The notes under the pieces: generated by a model
Databases searched by the model: none
Seen by the model: only the letters and a program-made list of their open reading frames with translations
Told to the model about the DNA's origin: nothing
Program-made: the position numbers and the translations under genes
DNA from: Halolactibacillus halophilus
Lineage (GTDB): Bacteria; Bacillota; Bacilli; Bacillales; Amphibacillaceae
Length of the DNA stretch: 64,000 bases
Assembly: GCF_900115605.1 (NCBI RefSeq)
Contig: NZ_FOXC01000004.1
Location: 30,461 to 94,460 of the forward strand
Reading direction: 5' to 3'
Shown here: piece after piece, positions 36,080 to 45,784 of the stretch
How positions within the stretch are numbered: the stretch's first letter is position 1
Layout: each line of letters opens with the position of its first letter

Positions 36080-36471
36080 TCACTTTCCCTTTCGCTTGAT
36101 ACTACAAGCTAGTATGACCCTTTTGCTTAACAAGTGCCTATCATTGCTGCACAGCTTCATCGTTAACTCACATGTTTTTAGTCGTCATCGCGGAACTTTT
36201 TAGCTTTTCTGCCTTGGATCTCTGCTGATTGCATCGGCTTTTGTCTCGCCTGAATAGCAGTTGTGAATGCGTTTGTCGGCATGATTGATCGCCATAACAT
36301 TCACCCACAACCACCCTATTTTCTGACTGACTTTGCGTAATTAAGATATCCCTACGAGAAACTTTAAATCCATCAAAATCATGAAACCTATGTGTATTTA
36401 CGACAAACGAAACATTTAATGTGCTGATATTTGAAAAAAACTTTTTTAAACTGATGGTTCCCTCTACTTAC

Positions 36472-37443
36472 TTAAGTAGATTCTCGTTCAATAAGCTCCA
36501 TCGTCGGTTGCAAGATAAGATCCGCATTAGCCCCCTTTAGAATATTAAGCATGGCCTCAGCTACTTGCTCACCCCATTGTTTCTTATGAACGCGAACTGT
36601 CGTTATACTTGGTTGGAGATATTGTGCAATAATAATGTCATCAAAGCCCACTACCGCGATATCGGTAGGAACTGATAACCCTTCTTCTTTAATAGCTCTA
36701 ATAGCCCCCATTGCCATTTCATCATTTGCTGCAATAAACGCTGTTGGATAGTGATGATTGTTTTTTAAAAAAGTTTTCATTGTTTCATAACCACTAGCTT
36801 CAGTAAAATCAGCTCGTAGAATTGCACTTTGTTCGGTTGTAAAGTTATGCTCTTTAATATAATGCTTGAAAGCACTTAGACGTGTTTCTCCATCATAGGA
36901 ATCAGTTGATCCTGCTATAAAGCCAATATCTTTATGCCCCTTATCCTCTAAGTGTTTTAACGCCTGTTTAATTCCTTTATCATTTGGTAGTAACGCCTTA
37001 TAAATATGCGGGTGGTCAATTTCTCTATCTAACACGATCAACGGCATTTTTTCGCTAGCAACCGTTTTTAGAAGTTCTGATTCAATATGATAATTCAAAA
37101 TAATGGCGCCATCGACCAACCTTTCTGTCAGCATTCGGTGGCGTTCATTAGAAGCGCAAACAACTAATTCATAGCCATGACTCACTACAACATCTTGAAT
37201 ACCCTCTAACAACTGATTAAAAAACGGCCCTGTAAAACCACTAATAAACAGACCAATCATGTCGTTTTTACTTCTTTTTAAATTTTTAGCGTTACCGTTT
37301 GGATGGTACCCTAATTCATTTGCTGCTTGAAGCACTTTTTTTCTCGTTGATTCCTTAATTAATTTATTACCATTTAGAGCATAAGAAGCCGTTGACACTC
37401 CAACATTGGCTAATTTTGCAACATCTTTTAAAGTTGTCAACAT
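36472..37443 (-). CDS. LacI-family regulator of the beta-1,2-glucan locus
   Basis: 323 residues. N-terminal HTH TLKDVAKLANVGVSTASYALNG with the hinge helix region ANELGYHPNGNAKNLK; periplasmic-binding-like sensor domain follows (MIGLFISGFTGPFFNQLLEGI, PLIVLDREID, IAVVGFDDIIIAQYLQPSITTVR). Expected to repress the locus until a gluco-oligosaccharide such as sophorose binds. The operators TTGAAAcGaTTCAA lie upstream of its own start (37464-37479, 37496-37509), before the binding-protein gene and before GH3, supporting both autoregulation and control of the locus. The inducer is not identifiable from sequence. Confidence 0.9.
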   Translation of the reverse strand: MLTTLKDVAKLANVGVSTASYALNGNKLIKESTRKKVLQAANELGYHPNGNAKNLKRSKNDMIGLFISGFTGPFFNQLLEGIQDVVVSHGYELVVCASNERHRMLTERLVDGAIILNYHIESELLKTVASEKMPLIVLDREIDHPHIYKALLPNDKGIKQALKHLEDKGHKDIGFIAGSTDSYDGETRLSAFKHYIKEHNFTTEQSAILRADFTEASGYETMKTFLKNNHHYPTAFIAANDEMAMGAIRAIKEEGLSVPTDIAVVGFDDIIIAQYLQPSITTVRVHKKQWGEQVAEAMLNILKGANADLILQPTMELIEREST

Positions 37444-37463
37444 TACTCACTCCTCTATTTTTC

Positions 37464-37509
37464 TTTGAAACGATTCAAATCGTCTTTAAAAGCAATTGAA
37501 ACGATTCAA
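37464..37509 (-). promoter_or_regulatory. Two LacI operators in front of the lacI gene
   Basis: TTTGAAACGATTCAAA (37464-37479) and TTGAAACGATTCAA (37496-37509). Their centres are 31 bp apart, close to three helical turns, so two dimers would bind the same DNA face. The position implies negative autoregulation, and could also affect the divergent RND gene. Confidence 0.75.
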
Positions 37510-37731
37510 CAAATTTATTATAAATCAATTTGTTAGCGTTTTCAACTTCTTTTTAAAAAAACACTCTTTTTTTTCGATACTTATCACTTTAAAAATATGC
37601 ATTTTAATTATACAATACTTATACAAAGCACTTAAAAAAGCCAGCTTGTACATAACTTTATGTTACTGCGCATGCACATGTTTCTCGCAATAATCTCTAA
37701 ACTAAACCCGTTAAACGAAAGGATGACCATG

Positions 37732-40700
37732 ATGAAAACATTACTAAAATACCGAAAGATTCTTTGGATCCTGATTCTCTTACTCGTGTCTGTCGGTATC
37801 TTTACCTACGTTCAATTACCAAAACGCGATATTCCGGAGATTACTCAACCCCTTGCCTCTATCCAAGTGATTTATCCAGGTGCTGCGCCTGAATCAATGG
37901 AAAAAGCGATTACCACACCACTAGAAGAAGAGCTGCTTACAATTGATGGCATTGACGAGATTCAGTCAGCCTCACTCAACGGCTTTGTCAATTTAACCTT
38001 AGTACTCTCAGGTGAAGCTGACACCAGTCAATTGTACCAAAACATTAACCAACGTGTCAGTGCAGTTAGAACGAGCTTTCCTGATGAGGTAAGAGCGGTC
38101 AATATTAGCACAGATCTGATTCAGTCAAATGTTGAAACGTTCCATATTGCAGCTGATGACTACAAGACGCTACTTGATAACCGCGAGGCGATTCATCAAT
38201 TTGCGGATAGCTTAACGGAGATATCCGGGGTAAAATCAACCGATATTCGCGGGTTACCCGGTGAGACTTTATCGGTTCAAATCGAACCCGATTTACTCGC
38301 GCGCTATCAACTACAACCAAACCAGGTGATTGAAGCAATCTCACAGACAATTCAACCAACACCTCTTGGTACCGATCAACTTGACGATACAATTCGAACC
38401 CTTACCTTAACGTCTTATCAAGACCTTGATGACTTTAAAGCAACCGTTATTGCGAATACAAATGGTCAGAACGTAACCCTTGAAGACGTTGCTTCGATTG
38501 ATGTTGTTACCGATACCCCGTCTAGTCTGATTCATGAAGACGGACAAGCCGTTGTTTCGGTGACGGTTCAAGCCGATGACGGTATTAATATTCTTAACTT
38601 AGAAACACCTTTAACGAAAGCCAAACAAGCAGCTGATGCGCTATTTAGTGATGATATTACCATCAGCTCATACTTTAGCCAAACAACTATTATTGACGAT
38701 GTGTACTCAAGTTTGCTTCAGTCACTTATCATTTCACTGATTGCGGTGCTTGTGATTATGGTACTCGGCTTACCTATTACATCAGCTATCTTAGTCGCGC
38801 TTGCGATTCCATTATCCATTATTATCGGTCTGATCCCACTGCCTTACACAGGTGTTGATTTAAATCAAATTTCAGTTATCGGGATGATTGTCGCGATTGG
38901 GATTTTAGTCGATGATGCGATTGTCGTTAACGATAATATTGAACGGCGGTTCTTGCTCGGTGATTCCGCCCGTGAGGGTGTTATTAACGGGGTGAAAGAA
39001 GTTCGGGTGTCCATCATTACATCCACACTATTAATTGTTTTTAGTTTTATTCCGTTGACGTTCTTATCAGGAAGTAACGGCGACTTTATTCGCGGGTTAC
39101 CACTCGCCCTTGTCTTTACCGTACTCGCATCAACCTTTTTAGCGTTAAGTTTTATGCCCGCTTTCCGCTACCAGGAACAAAAACTACGGACAAAGAAAAA
39201 GCAACGACGGTCTGGGTTGCTTAATCCTATCTTTGAAAAGCTCAGTAACGTTTACGCTGACAAAATCGTGCCGTTTAGTTTAAAACGACCCGTGCTCACG
39301 ATTGTGAGTGGTCTCGTGATCATGATTAGTTTCTTAAGTCTGATTCTTCTCGTGCCAATTGAATTCTTCCCAGCAGCAGAACGCGAGGAAGTCACAATTA
39401 CCGCAACTTTACCAGCGGGTACGCCACTTGAAGAGACACAAGAGACACTTATTGCGATTGAAGATTACTTTAAAGAAACGAATGTTGTTAGAGAAACAGT
39501 AAGCTATGCTGGTGAAGGCTTACCGGGGATCTTTGGTGCTTCGATCCCAAATAGTGGTACGAACACAGGACATGTGGTCGTTCGTATCGACCAAGACAAA
39601 ACCAAAGTTTTAGACTTTATTGATACGTATGAAGAAGATGTAAGAGACACCTTTCCTAACGTGACGATGCAGCTTGATACGATTGTCTCAGGCCCACCGG
39701 CTTCGGCTGATGTGAGCTTAACCCTAACAGGTGAAGATTTGTCCGAACTACTGCGGATTTCCGAGGACTTAAATGAAAAATTACAAGCTTCAGATGCGGT
39801 CTCATTTGTCTCATCAAACTCACAGACGAAACCATTTACCGAAGTGACCATTGATGAAGATGCGATGCTAGCTTATGGTTTTACCGAAACACAGGTCACC
39901 GGGCTTATGCAACTCGCTTCGATTGGCGCACCACTTGGAATATTTGATGATGGCAACATGCGTTTACCCATTAATTTAAGCTACAATGACTTTGATCCAA
40001 CTGGCTTGGCGTTAGACAATTTAGAACTTGCGAGTTTCTCTGGTGACAGTCCCATGCCAACCATCGTGTCACTCGATCAATTCGTCGAGAAAACAAATGT
40101 TGAACAAGTCAATGCGATTAATCACTTAAACGGTGACCGGTTCATTTCTTTTGATATCTTTACTACAGACGACGGTGATGTGTCAGCGATTATTGAAGCG
40201 GTTAGAAGTGAGTTACCGGATGGCTTTAGTTTAGCTGAATCTGGTGAACAAGATACTCAAACCGAATTCTTCTTAGAAGTCGGGAAGTTATTCTTAGTCG
40301 TGTTATTCCTTATTTATACGACACTGGCGATACAGTTTAATTCATTAACGACACCAATTCTAATTAGTTTTACGATCCTACTCGCCTTAAGCGGGGCGGT
40401 AGTCGGTCTCTTTATCTCTGGTGAACCGCTTAGTTTCTTAGGGGTTTTAGGTATTGTAGCCTTAAGCGGGGTCATCGTGCGTAATGCGATTCTCTTAATT
40501 GAGTTTATTGAACAAAACCGTGACAACTATAAGTCACTGACGGATGCATTTATTGAAGCAGGTCGGTTACGCTTAAAACCAATCTTACTCACAACCTTAA
40601 CTTCAATGGCAGCGTTAATTCCGGTCATTATTACCGGCGATGTATTGTTTAAGCCACTTGCCGTTGCGATTGTGTATGGTATCTTCTTTGCGACACTGTT

Positions 40701-40761
40701 AACACTCGTGTTAATTCCGCCGCTTTACTTAGCCTTATTAAAACTAAGAAAAGAAGCGTAA
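37732..40761 (+). CDS. RND-family efflux permease (AcrB/SwrC-like)
   Basis: Proton-driven exporter of about 1009 residues. Layout is the duplicated RND fold: first helix KILWILILLLVSVGIFTYVQLPK, docking/porter domain beginning IPEITQPLASIQVIYPGAAPESMEKAITTPLEEEL, a central block of membrane helices with the proton-relay text GIMVAIGILVDDAIVVNDNIERR, and the repeat in the second half (SGVIVRNAILLIEFIEQNR). Gram-positive homologues such as SwrC export surfactin or other amphiphiles; the substrate here is unknown. No membrane-fusion protein gene is adjacent. ATG 37732 (eight bases after AAAGGA) is preferred over 37729; the far upstream frame is not coding. Own terminator at 40791. Confidence 0.9.
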   Translation: MKTLLKYRKILWILILLLVSVGIFTYVQLPKRDIPEITQPLASIQVIYPGAAPESMEKAITTPLEEELLTIDGIDEIQSASLNGFVNLTLVLSGEADTSQLYQNINQRVSAVRTSFPDEVRAVNISTDLIQSNVETFHIAADDYKTLLDNREAIHQFADSLTEISGVKSTDIRGLPGETLSVQIEPDLLARYQLQPNQVIEAISQTIQPTPLGTDQLDDTIRTLTLTSYQDLDDFKATVIANTNGQNVTLEDVASIDVVTDTPSSLIHEDGQAVVSVTVQADDGINILNLETPLTKAKQAADALFSDDITISSYFSQTTIIDDVYSSLLQSLIISLIAVLVIMVLGLPITSAILVALAIPLSIIIGLIPLPYTGVDLNQISVIGMIVAIGILVDDAIVVNDNIERRFLLGDSAREGVINGVKEVRVSIITSTLLIVFSFIPLTFLSGSNGDFIRGLPLALVFTVLASTFLALSFMPAFRYQEQKLRTKKKQRRSGLLNPIFEKLSNVYADKIVPFSLKRPVLTIVSGLVIMISFLSLILLVPIEFFPAAEREEVTITATLPAGTPLEETQETLIAIEDYFKETNVVRETVSYAGEGLPGIFGASIPNSGTNTGHVVVRIDQDKTKVLDFIDTYEEDVRDTFPNVTMQLDTIVSGPPASADVSLTLTGEDLSELLRISEDLNEKLQASDAVSFVSSNSQTKPFTEVTIDEDAMLAYGFTETQVTGLMQLASIGAPLGIFDDGNMRLPINLSYNDFDPTGLALDNLELASFSGDSPMPTIVSLDQFVEKTNVEQVNAINHLNGDRFISFDIFTTDDGDVSAIIEAVRSELPDGFSLAESGEQDTQTEFFLEVGKLFLVVLFLIYTTLAIQFNSLTTPILISFTILLALSGAVVGLFISGEPLSFLGVLGIVALSGVIVRNAILLIEFIEQNRDNYKSLTDAFIEAGRLRLKPILLTTLTSMAALIPVIITGDVLFKPLAVAIVYGIFFATLLTLVLIPPLYLALLKLRKEA

Positions 40762-40790
40762 GTTACACGGTAGTAAAAAACCTTTAGATT

Positions 40791-40837
40791 AAACGAACAG
40801 TCTCCTTGAGTTATATCGGGAGACTGTTTGTTTTTTT
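40791..40837 (+). terminator. Terminator of the RND gene
   Basis: AACAGTCTCC / GGAGACTGTT stem followed by TGTTTTTTT. Confidence 0.9.
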
Positions 40838-40919
40838 AGGTTATCTTTACCACCAAAGACGTCTCATATGATATGATAAAGCCACAAACCTATTGTTTCA
40901 TTAACTGGAGGAATCTTTT

Positions 40920-42002
40920 ATGACCAAACAAAAACCGTTTCGGATTTTAATCTATTTAATTTTAACTTTTTCGCTGATCTATTTAGTTCATTTATCAGAT
41001 TTTATTTTTGTTCCAATCGGCTTATTACTAGCCTCGATTGCCGTGCCAATCATCGGTGCCGGACTGTTTTTCTACATAACCAATCCGCTTGTTGATTTGT
41101 TGGAACGTTATAAAGTCAAACGCGTCTTTGGGACCTTAATTATCTTTGTCTTAATTGGATTGATTGTTTATCTCATTAGCCTATTCTTAATCCCACCTCT
41201 TCAAGAACAAACGGCAAGACTCGTCGAGAATGTTCCAGCGATTGCTAAATGGTTAGAAGAGCTATGGGAGTTATGGCAAAATCGCCAAAAATATTTACCC
41301 GCTGCCTTTGAAGATTCGATTCAAAATGCGATTGATAATTTAGATACGTATGCTGAACAAGTGGTAACCAACCTCTTTAGTATGATCAGTTCCGTATTTA
41401 GCTTTTTATTCTCATTTATTATGATTCCATTCTTCCTCTTCTTTATGTTGAAAGATGGTAAGAAATTAATACCATTTATAACGCAATTCTTTAGCGAGAA
41501 AAAAGCGAACAGTATTGAGACACTATTAAAAAACATTAATCAAGCATTAACGTCATTTATTCAAGGACAAGTACTTGTAAGTATTTTTGTAGCAGTCATT
41601 CTTTTGATTGGTTACAGCATTGTCGGCTTAAATTATGCACTTGTGTTAGCAATCTTTGGCTTATTTATGAATTTGATTCCCTTTATTGGTCCGTGGATTT
41701 CCGCTATCCCAGCTGTCGTCATCGGTTTCTTTCAAGACCCAATGATTGGGGTGTGGACCGCGGTGATTATGATCGTGGCACAACAGATTGAAGGTAATTT
41801 AATCTCTCCTAATATTATGGGAAAAGCCTTAAACTTACATCCTTTAACAGTTATTACGGTGATTTTAGCGGCAGGTGCAATGTTTGGCTTTGTCGGTTTA
41901 CTGTTTGCCGTCCCAAGTTATGCGGTCGCCAAAACAATTATCACACATTTGTATCGCGTTTATACGAACTCACGCCCCGTTGGACAGAAGAATATATTTT
42001 AA
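40920..42002 (+). CDS. AI-2E family transporter (PerM/YtvI-like)
   Basis: 360 residues, about eight membrane segments. The family pattern is visible: two N-terminal helices, helix pair, a soluble helical stretch (residues about 75-145, QEQTARLVENVPAIAKWLEELWELW), then FLLFFMLKDGKKLIPFI and NLIPFIGPWISAIPAVVIGFF with VAQQIEGNLISPNIMGKALNLHPLTVI near the end. Family members carry out Na+/H+ exchange or export small molecules; the E. coli founder exports autoinducer-2. Specificity unknown. GGAGG precedes ATG 40920. Single-gene unit with its own terminator. Confidence 0.88.
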   Translation: MTKQKPFRILIYLILTFSLIYLVHLSDFIFVPIGLLLASIAVPIIGAGLFFYITNPLVDLLERYKVKRVFGTLIIFVLIGLIVYLISLFLIPPLQEQTARLVENVPAIAKWLEELWELWQNRQKYLPAAFEDSIQNAIDNLDTYAEQVVTNLFSMISSVFSFLFSFIMIPFFLFFMLKDGKKLIPFITQFFSEKKANSIETLLKNINQALTSFIQGQVLVSIFVAVILLIGYSIVGLNYALVLAIFGLFMNLIPFIGPWISAIPAVVIGFFQDPMIGVWTAVIMIVAQQIEGNLISPNIMGKALNLHPLTVITVILAAGAMFGFVGLLFAVPSYAVAKTIITHLYRVYTNSRPVGQKNIF

Positions 42003-42073
42003 ATCGTTACGACTTATACACACCTATCGTGGATGGGGTTCGGTTAGGTACTTTCAGAAATAGTCTATTAATT

Positions 42074-42103
42074 AAACGACACGTTATTTGTGTCGTTTTT
42101 TTA
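42074..42103 (+). terminator. Terminator of the AI-2E family gene
   Basis: AAACGACAC / GTGTCGTTT with loop GTTATTT and a T7 tail. Confidence 0.92.
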
Positions 42104-42238
42104 CTTTGCGCTATTGCTTCAACCTTTTACTTCTTTTTCCCTGTCAGTTTTTGATATCAGTATCACTGTCTTTCTCTCAAAACAAACAAAATTGTGTTAG
42201 TATAGACTTCTTAGAACTCTTAAAAGGAACGGTGAACG

Positions 42239-44317
42239 ATGGCAACTTTTACAGAAAGCTTAGACATATTAAAACGTTATTTCGGTTACGACCAATTTAG
42301 ACCGGGACAAGCAGAACTTATTAAGCGTAGCTTGGACAAGCAAAACAGTCTCGGGATTATGCCAACCGGTGGTGGGAAGTCGCTTTGTTATCAAATTCCT
42401 GGCATGCTAGACACGGGAACAGCCCTCATTATCTCGCCGCTTATTTCACTCATGAAAGACCAAGTCGACAGTCTTAACACCATTGGTATTAAAGCGACTT
42501 TTATCAATAGTACGCTAACAAAAGAAGAATATATTGAACGGATGAACAAGATGCGCCGCGGTGCGTATGACTTTATTTATATTGCACCAGAAAGGTTTGA
42601 TCACGATGGCTTTTTTAATGCGGCGAGTCAATTAAATATTAGCTTTATCGCCTTTGATGAAGCGCATTGTATTTCACAGTGGGGACATGATTTCAGACCA
42701 AGTTACCGGTCGATTGTTGAACGGATTAAACAGCTACCAGTAGTCCCTTATGTGATGGCTCTTACCGCTACTGCCACACCAGAAGTCATTCGTGACATTC
42801 AAATGTTGTTGAATATCTCAACTGACAATACCATTAATACCGGCTTTAAACGCGATAACTCACACTTTCATTTGTTGAAAGGACAAGATAAACAAAGCTT
42901 TATTAAAGATTACGTCACCAATCACCCGAATGACTCTGGCATCATCTACTGTCCGACGCGTAAAACAGTCGAACTTGTGCACGGGATGTTGTTAAAAAAA
43001 GGAGTGAAAGTCGCCTATTATCACGCCGGCCTCAGTGAAACCAAGCGGGTGAAAGAGCAAAATAAATTTATCGCCGATGAAGCGATGGTGATGGTCGCAA
43101 CCAATGCCTTTGGAATGGGCATCGATAAATCAAACGTGAGGTTCGTCATTCACCACTCGATGCCGATGAACATTGAATCTTATTATCAAGAAGCAGGGCG
43201 TGCGGGGCGAGACGGTGAACCAAGTGACTGTGCACTCTTATTTTCACCACAAGATATTCAACTGCAAAAATTCTTAATTGAACAATCAAACTTAGATGAT
43301 GATAAAAAACAACAAGAGTATAAAAAACTCCAAAGCATGACGAGCTATTGTTACACTGATCAATGCCTTGTCCGTTATATGTTGCAGTACTTTAAAGATA
43401 CCCATGCCTATGATGACTGCGACATGTGTACAAACTGTACCTCTGGCACAGAAAAAATTGACCGTACGGTCGACGCGCAAAAAGTCCTTTCATGTGTGAT
43501 GCGGATGAACCAACGCTTCGGTGCGACGCTTACCGCCAAAGTATTAAAGGGGTCAAAAGACCAGAAAGTGAAACAATTTAAATTTGACACGCTATCAACT
43601 TACGGCTTAATGAAACATTTGACTGAAAAACAGATTACCCAGTTCATTCACTTACTCGTCGCCGAAGGTTACCTTGAAACAGGAGATCAACGCTTCCCTG
43701 TGTTAACGCTGACCAGTAAGGCTGCTGACGTGTTAAAGAATAAAGAAAAAGTGTGGCTGCGCGAAGCAGTGATGAAGGAAGCTGAAGTGAAAGATTATCA
43801 TACGGGCTTATTCGAACAATTTCGCAGCTTAAGAAAAGCAATCAGTGAGGAAGAACATGTCCCGCCTTACGTGATCTTCTCAGATGCGACACTCCGTGAT
43901 ATGGCTAGACACTTACCTGAGACCAAGCAAGCGATGCTTAAAATTAAAGGGGTCGGTGAACGGAAATTCGCTCAATACGGGGAGCTGTTCTTAGCGGCGA
44001 TCATGAAAGAAACGAGTGATTTAAAAAGTCATGACTTGACGCTACATTTTTATAAACAAGGTATTCCACCAGAAAAAATTGCGAAACTACGCAACATTAA
44101 ACTTGATACTGTCTATGATCATTTAATTACCGCTTACGAAGACGGTGAAGCAATTGATTTTAAAGACGTATTAGATGAAGAGGTTGAAGCGCATATTCTA
44201 GAGGCGTATGAAGAAGTCGGTGAAGCGCGTCTTAAAGCGATTAAAGATATGGTCTATGATGAGGTAGACTACTGGATGATTAAACTAACCCTCACTAAGC
44301 ACGGTGCCCTTAACTAA
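42239..44317 (+). CDS. recQ: ATP-dependent DNA helicase RecQ
   Basis: 692 residues. 3'-5' DNA helicase in recombination and repair. Motifs in order: FRPGQAELI (motif 0), [14 protein letters not shown] (Walker A), [19 protein letters not shown] (DEAH and aromatic loop), [10 protein letters not shown] (motif III), [23 protein letters not shown], and [10 protein letters not shown] (motif VI). A zinc-binding block with [12 protein letters not shown] … CDMCTNC follows, then winged helix, and an HRDC domain (about residues 520-600, [19 protein letters not shown]). The last 90 residues carry the helix-turn-helix extension ([26 protein letters not shown]) common in Bacillus-type RecQ. GGAACGGTGAACG precedes the ATG. 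Confidence 0.97.
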   Translation: MATFTESLDILKRYFGYDQFRPGQAELIKRSLDKQNSLGIMPTGGGKSLCYQIPGMLDTGTALIISPLISLMKDQVDSLNTIGIKATFINSTLTKEEYIERMNKMRRGAYDFIYIAPERFDHDGFFNAASQLNISFIAFDEAHCISQWGHDFRPSYRSIVERIKQLPVVPYVMALTATATPEVIRDIQMLLNISTDNTINTGFKRDNSHFHLLKGQDKQSFIKDYVTNHPNDSGIIYCPTRKTVELVHGMLLKKGVKVAYYHAGLSETKRVKEQNKFIADEAMVMVATNAFGMGIDKSNVRFVIHHSMPMNIESYYQEAGRAGRDGEPSDCALLFSPQDIQLQKFLIEQSNLDDDKKQQEYKKLQSMTSYCYTDQCLVRYMLQYFKDTHAYDDCDMCTNCTSGTEKIDRTVDAQKVLSCVMRMNQRFGATLTAKVLKGSKDQKVKQFKFDTLSTYGLMKHLTEKQITQFIHLLVAEGYLETGDQRFPVLTLTSKAADVLKNKEKVWLREAVMKEAEVKDYHTGLFEQFRSLRKAISEEEHVPPYVIFSDATLRDMARHLPETKQAMLKIKGVGERKFAQYGELFLAAIMKETSDLKSHDLTLHFYKQGIPPEKIAKLRNIKLDTVYDHLITAYEDGEAIDFKDVLDEEVEAHILEAYEEVGEARLKAIKDMVYDEVDYWMIKLTLTKHGALN

Positions 44318-44323
44318 ACAAAT

Positions 44324-44366
44324 AGCCACGAGACATCAAAGGTCACCCCTTTAATGTCTCGTGGCT
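44324..44366. terminator. Terminator between recQ and the polysaccharide operon
   Basis: Long stem AGCCACGAGACAT(c)AAAGG / CCTTT(a)ATGTCTCGTGGCT between convergent genes. T-richness is modest on each side, but the stem is very stable. Confidence 0.75.
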
Positions 44367-44377
44367 GATTAAGCTAC

Positions 44378-45781
44378 TTACACATTTTTTTGCTTTACGC
44401 GTTTAATCGAACCCCAACGCTTTCCTTTTTTTCTATAACCAATAAAGGCTGTCACCCGAACGAATGATAGTATATAGCGATAAATAGCATTCTCAAAAAC
44501 AACCATAATAAAGGCTTTTATAATATCGAGCACGTGTAGCTTTAATCCTTGTGTAAAGACACGTTGAAAGAAAGCTGTTAATGATAGAATAACCCCAAAT
44601 CCCGTATAGATAAAAAAGAGTTCAATCATATAGGGCACATTCAACAGGCCAAAAACACTGGCAAGGGCAATAGTTACAATTCCAAACACCTCTATAAATG
44701 GCGCTAATAATTCAAAAACCCAGTAATAAATATAAGAAATAAATCCTACCGGCTTTTTTAAAAACCGTGTTAACATTTCTGGGTATGCGGTAAGGGACTG
44801 AAATAATCCTAAATACCAACGACGGCGTTGTCTCATAATATCTTGCACCGACCCAGGTGCCTGAGACCAACAAATCGCCTCTGGTTGGTACTTCACTTTG
44901 TATGGTCGGTTATTATTTAACATAAACGTATGCAGCCGCATAACCAGCTCCATATCTTCCCCGATAGTATTTATCTGGTAACCCCCTGCTGATAAGACAA
45001 CACTTTTTTTAAATAGTCCGAAGGCGCCTGAGATAATTAAATTCCCACTAAATTGATCGAGTAAGATTCGTGATGCTAAAAATGATCGGTCATATTCAAC
45101 CACCTGCATGCCGATAATCGGTTGCCATGGCATGTGATAATCCAATACCTGCCCATCTGTCATCTTAACACATTGTGCTATTCTAATCATACCACCAACC
45201 GCAATAACCCTTTCATCAGCGAGTACTGGCTGAATGATCTTTTCAAGTGCATTCTTTTGAAGTAATGAATCGGCATCAAGTGTCACAAAATACGGATAAC
45301 GGCTGGCATTGATGCCAACATTTAACGCATCTCCTTTTCCACCATTTTCTTTACGAATAAACATGATTTTAATACCATTGATCTTTGCCTCATAAACCAC
45401 ATCGATTGCTTTCGTTGGTATTTTTGTTTGAATAGGTCGATCAGTTTGATGAAACCTAAAGGCTCGAAGCAACTCATCCGTTGTTTCATCTGATGAACCA
45501 TCATCGACAATAATAATCTCAAACAGTTTATAATCTAAATTCAGTAAGCTCTTCACACTATCAACGATGGTCACTTCTTCGTTATACGCTGGCATAATAA
45601 CGGATACAGGTAAATAATAATCATGTTTTAATTCATTATTGAGTCGCATCATTCGGTCTTTATCATATAATCTAATTGCCCCAAATAAAACGGAAAGAAA
45701 CAAGTATGTCGTATATAAAATCATATAACCAATAAAAAATAGTGCAATCCCATTCATGAATTGTTGGACGATGAGATTCAT
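44378..45781 (-). CDS. Processive GT2 glycosyltransferase (polysaccharide synthase)
   Basis: 467 residues, integral membrane. One N-terminal helix pair, cytosolic GT-A domain, then about three C-terminal helices. Catalytic set of processive beta-synthases is complete: VSVIMPAYNEE and IIIVDDGSSDET (UDP-sugar binding), VTLDADSLL (DxD), GEDMELVMRL (TED-like), and QRRRWYLG (QxxRW). This is the pattern of cellulose, hyaluronan and poly-GlcNAc synthases, so it should polymerise and extrude a chain. No PilZ domain is visible. Last gene of the seven-gene operon, three bases after the HEAT gene. The sugar is not predictable. Confidence 0.87.
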   Translation of the reverse strand: MNLIVQQFMNGIALFFIGYMILYTTYLFLSVLFGAIRLYDKDRMMRLNNELKHDYYLPVSVIMPAYNEEVTIVDSVKSLLNLDYKLFEIIIVDDGSSDETTDELLRAFRFHQTDRPIQTKIPTKAIDVVYEAKINGIKIMFIRKENGGKGDALNVGINASRYPYFVTLDADSLLQKNALEKIIQPVLADERVIAVGGMIRIAQCVKMTDGQVLDYHMPWQPIIGMQVVEYDRSFLASRILLDQFSGNLIISGAFGLFKKSVVLSAGGYQINTIGEDMELVMRLHTFMLNNNRPYKVKYQPEAICWSQAPGSVQDIMRQRRRWYLGLFQSLTAYPEMLTRFLKKPVGFISYIYYWVFELLAPFIEVFGIVTIALASVFGLLNVPYMIELFFIYTGFGVILSLTAFFQRVFTQGLKLHVLDIIKAFIMVVFENAIYRYILSFVRVTAFIGYRKKGKRWGSIKRVKQKNV

Positions 45782-45784
45782 ACG

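Noticed and set aside
35904..36203. Open frame of 99 codons in the binding-protein promoter region
   Set aside because: It runs through both LacI operators and the cre site and has no family resemblance or start signal.
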